Part shown: piece after piece, positions 60,087-64,000 of the stretch
Layout of the letters: each line of letters begins with the position of its first letter
Position numbering within the stretch: the stretch's first letter is position 1
Origin: Epiperipatus broadwayi
Lineage: Eukaryota; Onychophora; Udeonychophora; Euonychophora; Peripatidae
Length of the DNA: 64,000 nucleotides
Direction of reading: 5' to 3'
NCBI GenBank assembly: GCA_028023455.1
Contig: JAQFVV010000454.1
Location: 184,001 to 248,000, forward strand
The notes under the pieces: generated by a model
What the model was told of the DNA's origin: nothing
What the model saw: the letters and a program-made list of their open reading frames with translations, nothing else
Database searches by the model: none
Position numbers and translations under genes: made by a program

Positions 60087-60211
60087 AAAAAGTTACGTGT
60101 TTGACAATCTAATGAACTCAACTATTTTCCTTACTTTTATTTTTGAAATAAAAAATGATTATTCTTATTTTTGTTCTCATGCTACTGAAACTTTATTGCT
60201 ATATATCTAAA

Positions 60212-60315
60212 ATGATTTTTTTTTTCATATGTCATAGCATCGGCCGGGAGGCGAACCCACAACCGTCTGCAACCAACTACTTGCTTACAAGGTAGCTGCG
60301 ATAACCTCTCGCGTG
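60212..60315 (-). mobile_element. tRNA-derived SINE, third subtype
   Basis: Minus: a truncated GTTGCACGCGAGAGGTTATC head, CCTTGTAAGCAAG, TAGTTGGTTGCAGACGG, GGGTTCGCCTCC (B box), GGCCGATGC, TATGACATATG and A tract. The A-box side is damaged (TAGCCGAGAGG shortened to GCGAGAGG). Confidence 0.85.
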
Positions 60316-60319
60316 CAAC

Positions 60320-60850
60320 TTAGAAAGAAATGCTTACATTCTTGCTGTTATCTTCCCGACTTATGTATGTGGTGGCAATATTATCAACGTAAAATAAAAC
60401 ACTTAAAACATTATTCACACTATATATAACAATTAGCTGATGACAAGTTTGATATTTATCTGGATACACCGTATGTTTTGATAAATGATTAAATGCTGGT
60501 TAAGTGAAATAGCAAATACTCATTCGCGACATTATCTTAGAATTTGTTTTTAATAATGGCCTAAAGGGATGTCTTGAAATATTGTATCCAATTTGCTTGG
60601 AATCCTGGCGTATTCAGACTGAACTTTTATATGACATTAATGAAATTAGATGTTGGCTCCACTCATATGTGTAGTCAGCTGTTTATCACGTTTTCACGTC
60701 ACAGACAGCATCCTTACATGCTTCTAAACTAGCGTTTGGTAAGACCATTGGAACTCCTAAATCTCTATTATATACCAAAACTCCTTAATAATGCCAAGAT
60801 ACAAATTTCAACTTTACATAATTAAGAATTCGATCAAAATATAATCAATT
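60320..60850. other. No firm gene; may hold decayed gag sequence
   Basis: Somewhat less AT-rich at 60600-60740. Could be the upstream part of the retropepsin-bearing element, but no domain is visible. Confidence 0.3.
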
Positions 60851-60852
60851 AT

Positions 60853-61290
60853 GTGCCTAAATTGCAAGATTTGCAAAAAAAAAAAAAAGGTCACATCAAA
60901 ACAACGTATCAAAATAAAAAGAATAAACCTGGTAAAAACAGAGATAGTCATAAGTGTACATGTAATAGTCAGAAAAACCAATTAGTCAATATTAAAAATA
61001 TGCTGACATCCAGAGATAAAATAATGCTAAAATTAAAACTGTGTGACCAGCCCATATCTATGAAGGTTGACAGTGGGAGCAACATATCCCTAATCTCAGT
61101 CTGGAAATGGTTATCTGTAACAGCAAATTATGCAAAAACTCTGGAAATAGAGAAATTTGAACTAAAAGTCCTGGATGTAAATGGAAATGTGATTAGAATT
61201 AAAAAAGTGGTTAAAGTCCTTGTGAGTAGAGTAGAGGTAAAAATATTTGGGTTACCTCTATACTTAGTTTATGCTCCAATTAACCACTAA
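60853..61290 (+). pseudogene. LTR retrotransposon fragment with retropepsin domain (Ty3/gypsy-like)
   Basis: The 145-codon frame contains ISMKVDSGSNISLIS, the aspartic protease active site (D-S/T-G) with the usual hydrophobic approach, then LKVLDVNGNVIRIKKVVKVL, typical of the protease fold after the active site. Just upstream in another frame is C-K-I-C followed by a run of lysines and, in this frame, G-H-I-K-T-T-Y: a broken CCHC zinc knuckle of gag. The frame switch falls in an A14 run at 60875-60888. The start at 60853 is GTG and has no significance. The frame ends at a TAA before any reverse transcriptase. It is a fragment of a Ty3/gypsy-type polyprotein; no LTR was found. Confidence 0.7.
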
Positions 61291-61299
61291 TTGGGTATG

Positions 61300-61860
61300 A
61301 TGAGTTCAAAACAGTGAGTGGGTTGAAGAAGTAGGAAAAGTTAAAAGAATAAAATTAAAAATATAAATTGTTGAAAAGAATAAATTATTTATTGGGAAAA
61401 TTACTTAGTAAGGAAATAATTATGTAAACTGTGAAAAAAGTGCTAAAAAAGAACGATTATGGAGAATGAAAGACTATTACATAAAAGGACAAAAAAATTG
61501 ATAGTTCATGTTAAGAAAGAAATAGTTATGAATATTTAAAGATTAGAACAAGATTTTGAAGGTGCTGTAGAATGATATGTAGGTGCTATTTACTAGTAGA
61601 AAACTAACATTAATAATCTAAATCTTTTAAAAGATGTATTGTGATGAATTCATATTTTATATAAATCCAAACCTCTAATATTTATCAGTTGATTTATTTT
61701 ATTGTGCATTTATTTTTTATTTACTCAATTTTCTCTCTATCTCCTCATCTCCTCAGCTAATTATTACCACCCATATTTTCACACGCGTATGCATGTATAT
61801 TATTTCCTTGTGTGAAAAAAAAAATCAGAACAAATAAGGTTGAGTTTTGTTTTATCTATT
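61300..61860. other. No recognisable gene
   Basis: AT-rich; downstream pol sequence of the retropepsin fragment is not visible. Confidence 0.4.
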
Positions 61861-61877
61861 TAAACAATTAATGTTAG

Positions 61878-61977
61878 TCTTGCATTGGTGGTCAAGAGGT
61901 CAGCACGACTGCCTTACAAGCAGTTGCCCGGGTTGTGGGTTCACGGCCTGGCCGATGCTATGACACTTGGAAAAAAA
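61878..61977 (+). mobile_element. tRNA-derived SINE, second subtype, perfect TSD
   Basis: TTGCATTGGTGGTCAAGAGG (A box), GCCTTACAAGCAG, GGGTTGTGGGTTCACGGCC (B box), GGCCGATGC, TATGACACTTGG and A tract. Perfect duplication AAACAATTAATGTTAG at 61862-61877 and 61978-61993. Confidence 0.92.
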
Positions 61978-61999
61978 AAACAATTAATGTTAGGTTTAG

Positions 62000-62470
62000 A
62001 CTAGATTTTGTCATGGATAGATCTTAATATCTTGAATGTTTTTTAAATGCTATCTGAAGAAATATAATCTAAGATATTGTTAATTTTCATTTTGTTGAAG
62101 CTGTACAATGGTATACATAAATTTTTAATATCAACTATTTTTTTTACAATAACTATATTTTTTTAGAAATATTTTAATTTGCTTTAAAAATAAAATGGAA
62201 ATTATTTGATCCTATCTTACAATGTTAGGACTTTTTATTTGTGAGTTGATATTGATCAATATCTTTCCAGCCATTTTTGGTCTTTTAAAAATTTGAAATT
62301 ATTATTTCTATTAATTACTCTTTGTCAATTTTATTGGATTCTTCCATTGCATTTTTCTGCCATTTTTGATTTTATACCTTTCAACATTACTTCATTGTTG
62401 TCACCCCCCTTCCGGTTTTGCTGCCAAATTATGAATAAGAATTTATTGCAAGGAAATCAAGTTATACATC
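62000..62470. other. No recognisable gene
   Basis: AT-rich; the 62-codon frame at 62293-62481 is hydrophobic and unassigned. Confidence 0.35.
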
Positions 62471-62471
62471 A

Positions 62472-62730
62472 CGTGACTTAATTTAATAAGCTTATACCAC
62501 AAATGTTATATAATGAACGTTAACAGCTCTTAACAAGATTTTCCAAATATCCCTTTCCTCAAACCAGTTTCTAGCTATGGCTGTCAGCAGTGAATGTTAG
62601 GATATTTAGACACATTAGATCTAATGTAATATCCTAGTGCCTCACTGATGACAGCCACAGCTAGAAACTGTTCTGAGGATAGGAACATTCAGAAAAGTTT
62701 GTTAAAAGCTATTAACACTCATTATATAAG
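62472..62730. mobile_element. Palindromic pair of family A-like hammerhead repeats
   Basis: It starts CACGTGACTTAATTTAATAA like the other family A edges. The left arm (minus, about 62525-62600) and right arm (plus, about 62620-62715) share AGCTCTTAACAAGATTTTCC-like sequence, AGCCATAGCTAGAAAC and CTGAGG. The left ribozyme (62556-62595, minus) has CTGCTGA for CTGATGA and should be inactive. Confidence 0.75.
62640..62678 (+). ncRNA. Hammerhead ribozyme, family A-like
   Basis: CCTCA, CTGATGA, C-AGC-CACA-GCT-A, GAAA, CTGTTC, TGAGG. Stem I CCTCA/TGAGG has five Watson-Crick pairs: A replaces the G that made a wobble elsewhere. The cleavage triplet reads TTC instead of GTC, which breaks the C15.2-G16.2 pair. 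Confidence 0.7.
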
Positions 62731-63445
62731 AATCTATTTTATGGTTGTACACTTTTTCATTGTTTTATTAAGATATATCTAAATTTTCTTTCCAGTTTCA
62801 AATCTTTTATTTTGTTTATAATATTTGCAGAATGATAGGATAAGCCATTGATATTAAGCAACATAAAACCTTTATTTTGGCTCTTTAATAATATATCTGG
62901 AGATATGCTGATTTGTCTTTTCTCTATTTATTAAAATTTTTTATGCAGTCACCATCATAAGCTATCAATGTTTTTAAATCTTGCAACAATTTTGGTCATG
63001 ATGTATAGTTTCTAGCTAGTGCTTTGTGAAGATAATGCTTATACAGTTTCTATAACATCCTAATCTCACCCTTTATATCTTCACAGCATATTAAGATCTA
63101 TACCAAAAAAGTGCATGTAATACTTACCTGCAATGTTTGGAAAAGTCCACATTCACTTATAATTAACATCAGAACATTTATTTGTACAAAAAGGAAAAAA
63201 AATGTATTATGTATATTTGGATGTTGAATTGTAATATATAAAATGTTAGGAATTTTTTAAAGTTTTTTTAAAAATAAAAAGACCTTTTTTTTGGATGATA
63301 AAAAATCACAAACAGTGTTTAATAAAATTGAAACTGAGCAAATAAATTTAAGTGTTATTTGAAAGCATACAATAATCAAAATATCTATAGATAATCCTTC
63401 TAAACACTTTTTTTTCCTTTCCTTTATTTCTGCTATCTTCCTATA
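62730..63445. other. No recognisable gene
   Basis: AT-rich. Minus strand TTCCAAACATTGCAG|GTAAGT at 63122-63145 resembles a recursive splice site. Confidence 0.35.
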
Positions 63446-63449
63446 CAAT

Positions 63450-63812
63450 ATTGCAATTCTAATAATTCTTCCTTACTTTTTTCAGCAAAAACTTTTTATT
63501 ATTATATGTATAAAAGATAATATGTATAAAATAAAATAATACATATAAAGTAAAATATTATGGATATTAGAATAATAGGAAGATAGGAAAGAGTAATTAA
63601 TAATTATTAAAGAATTAAGTTAATAGAAAATTAATAATTTTCAGAATTGATAAATTTGTATAAAATATAAATGTAGTACATAATGGTTATATTGTTATGT
63701 GTATTTGAATTTTATAGATCTGATGAAGACTGCAAGGTACAGCCGAAACTGTAATAATAATAATAAAAAGTTTTTGCTGAAAAAAATGTAAAAGAATTAT
63801 TTGAATTGCAAT
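63450..63812. repeat. Foldback with about 60-bp inverted arms and a hammerhead-like motif
   Basis: The left arm 63450-63506 (TTGCAATTCTAATAATTCTT, then TTTTTCAGCAAAAACTTTTT) is repeated inverted at 63752-63812. The inner 28 bases are perfectly matched. The spacer ends with the motif at 63720-63748. Confidence 0.75.
63720..63748 (+). ncRNA. Hammerhead-like motif, weak
   Basis: CTGATGA, A-GACTG-CAAGGTA-CAGCC (stem II with one A·C mismatch), GAAA, CTGT. Both core boxes are exact but stem I pairs over only about two bases, so it is a decayed or unrelated match. Confidence 0.4.
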
Positions 63813-64000
63813 AATTAAAATACTCACAGGATCCCTATTTGAAAATAATTTATATATTTGTATTTTAAATTTAGTTTCTAATGTACTATATAAAGGAATT
63901 ACTTATAAAATTAAAATTTAAAAATTAAAAAAAAATGTTACACTTGAATTTTAAACTATTTTATTGTTTGTAAAATAATAAGGTTTATTTGGTATAAATA
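63813..64000. other. No recognisable gene
   Basis: AT-rich sequence to the window end. Confidence 0.4.

Overview
The window is AT-rich (about three quarters A+T by eye), gene-poor nuclear DNA of an invertebrate animal. It has no bacterial gene density. Its content is decayed retroelements and DNA transposons, tRNA-derived SINEs with target-site duplications (TSDs), microsatellites and isolated exon-like segments with animal splice sites. A short degenerate TTAGGG-type tract hints at a lineage with that telomere repeat rather than the TTAGG of most insects. I cannot name the species; an AT-rich cnidarian, mollusc or flatworm genome would fit.

Layout. 1-1290: a Penelope-like element (PLE) present as an inverted dimer. 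1617-2310: two tandem copies of a hammerhead-bearing repeat (family B). 4576-5238: a 5'-truncated non-LTR retrotransposon, abutting a decayed hAT transposon (5247-7849) with terminal inverted repeats (TIRs) and an 8-bp TSD. 9857-9930: a possible kinase-like exon. 10175-10496: family B copy with a perfect 14-bp TSD. 13308-14090: a second non-LTR fragment. 14862-16600: a nested foldback. 16.6-24.1 kb: mostly unassigned, with a possible decayed minus-strand coding zone at 17.4-20.3 kb. 25.8-26.6 kb: tandem family A hammerhead repeats. 27.6-34.6 kb: palindromic copies of several families. 35614-36594: a TIR element with TA target. 37363-38865: families C and A. 41577-41673: the best exon candidate. 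42.5-47.8 kb: more A, B and C copies. 52.5-53.2 kb: second PLE. 59.8-60.3 kb: a SINE cluster. 60853-61290: a retropepsin fragment. 62.5-63.8 kb: two further hammerhead-like palindromes.

The most striking system is the set of dispersed repeats (A/C and B) that carry hammerhead ribozyme cores. Each has CUGANGA, a stem II, GAAA, a short self-complementary stem III, then a cleavage site followed by bases that pair with those just before CUGANGA. Stem I and stem II sequences differ between copies while pairing is largely kept, so the fold has been under selection. TSD-bounded copies of 322 and 412 bp, a tandem pair 422 nt apart, and PLE remnants in the same window suggest retrozyme-like non-autonomous elements, probably moved by Penelope-type machinery. 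Many of these copies are head-to-head palindromes.

No complete host gene is visible. Exon-like segments and a candidate recursive splice site, mainly on the + strand, suggest that part of the window lies in long introns of a + strand gene, but this is not proven.
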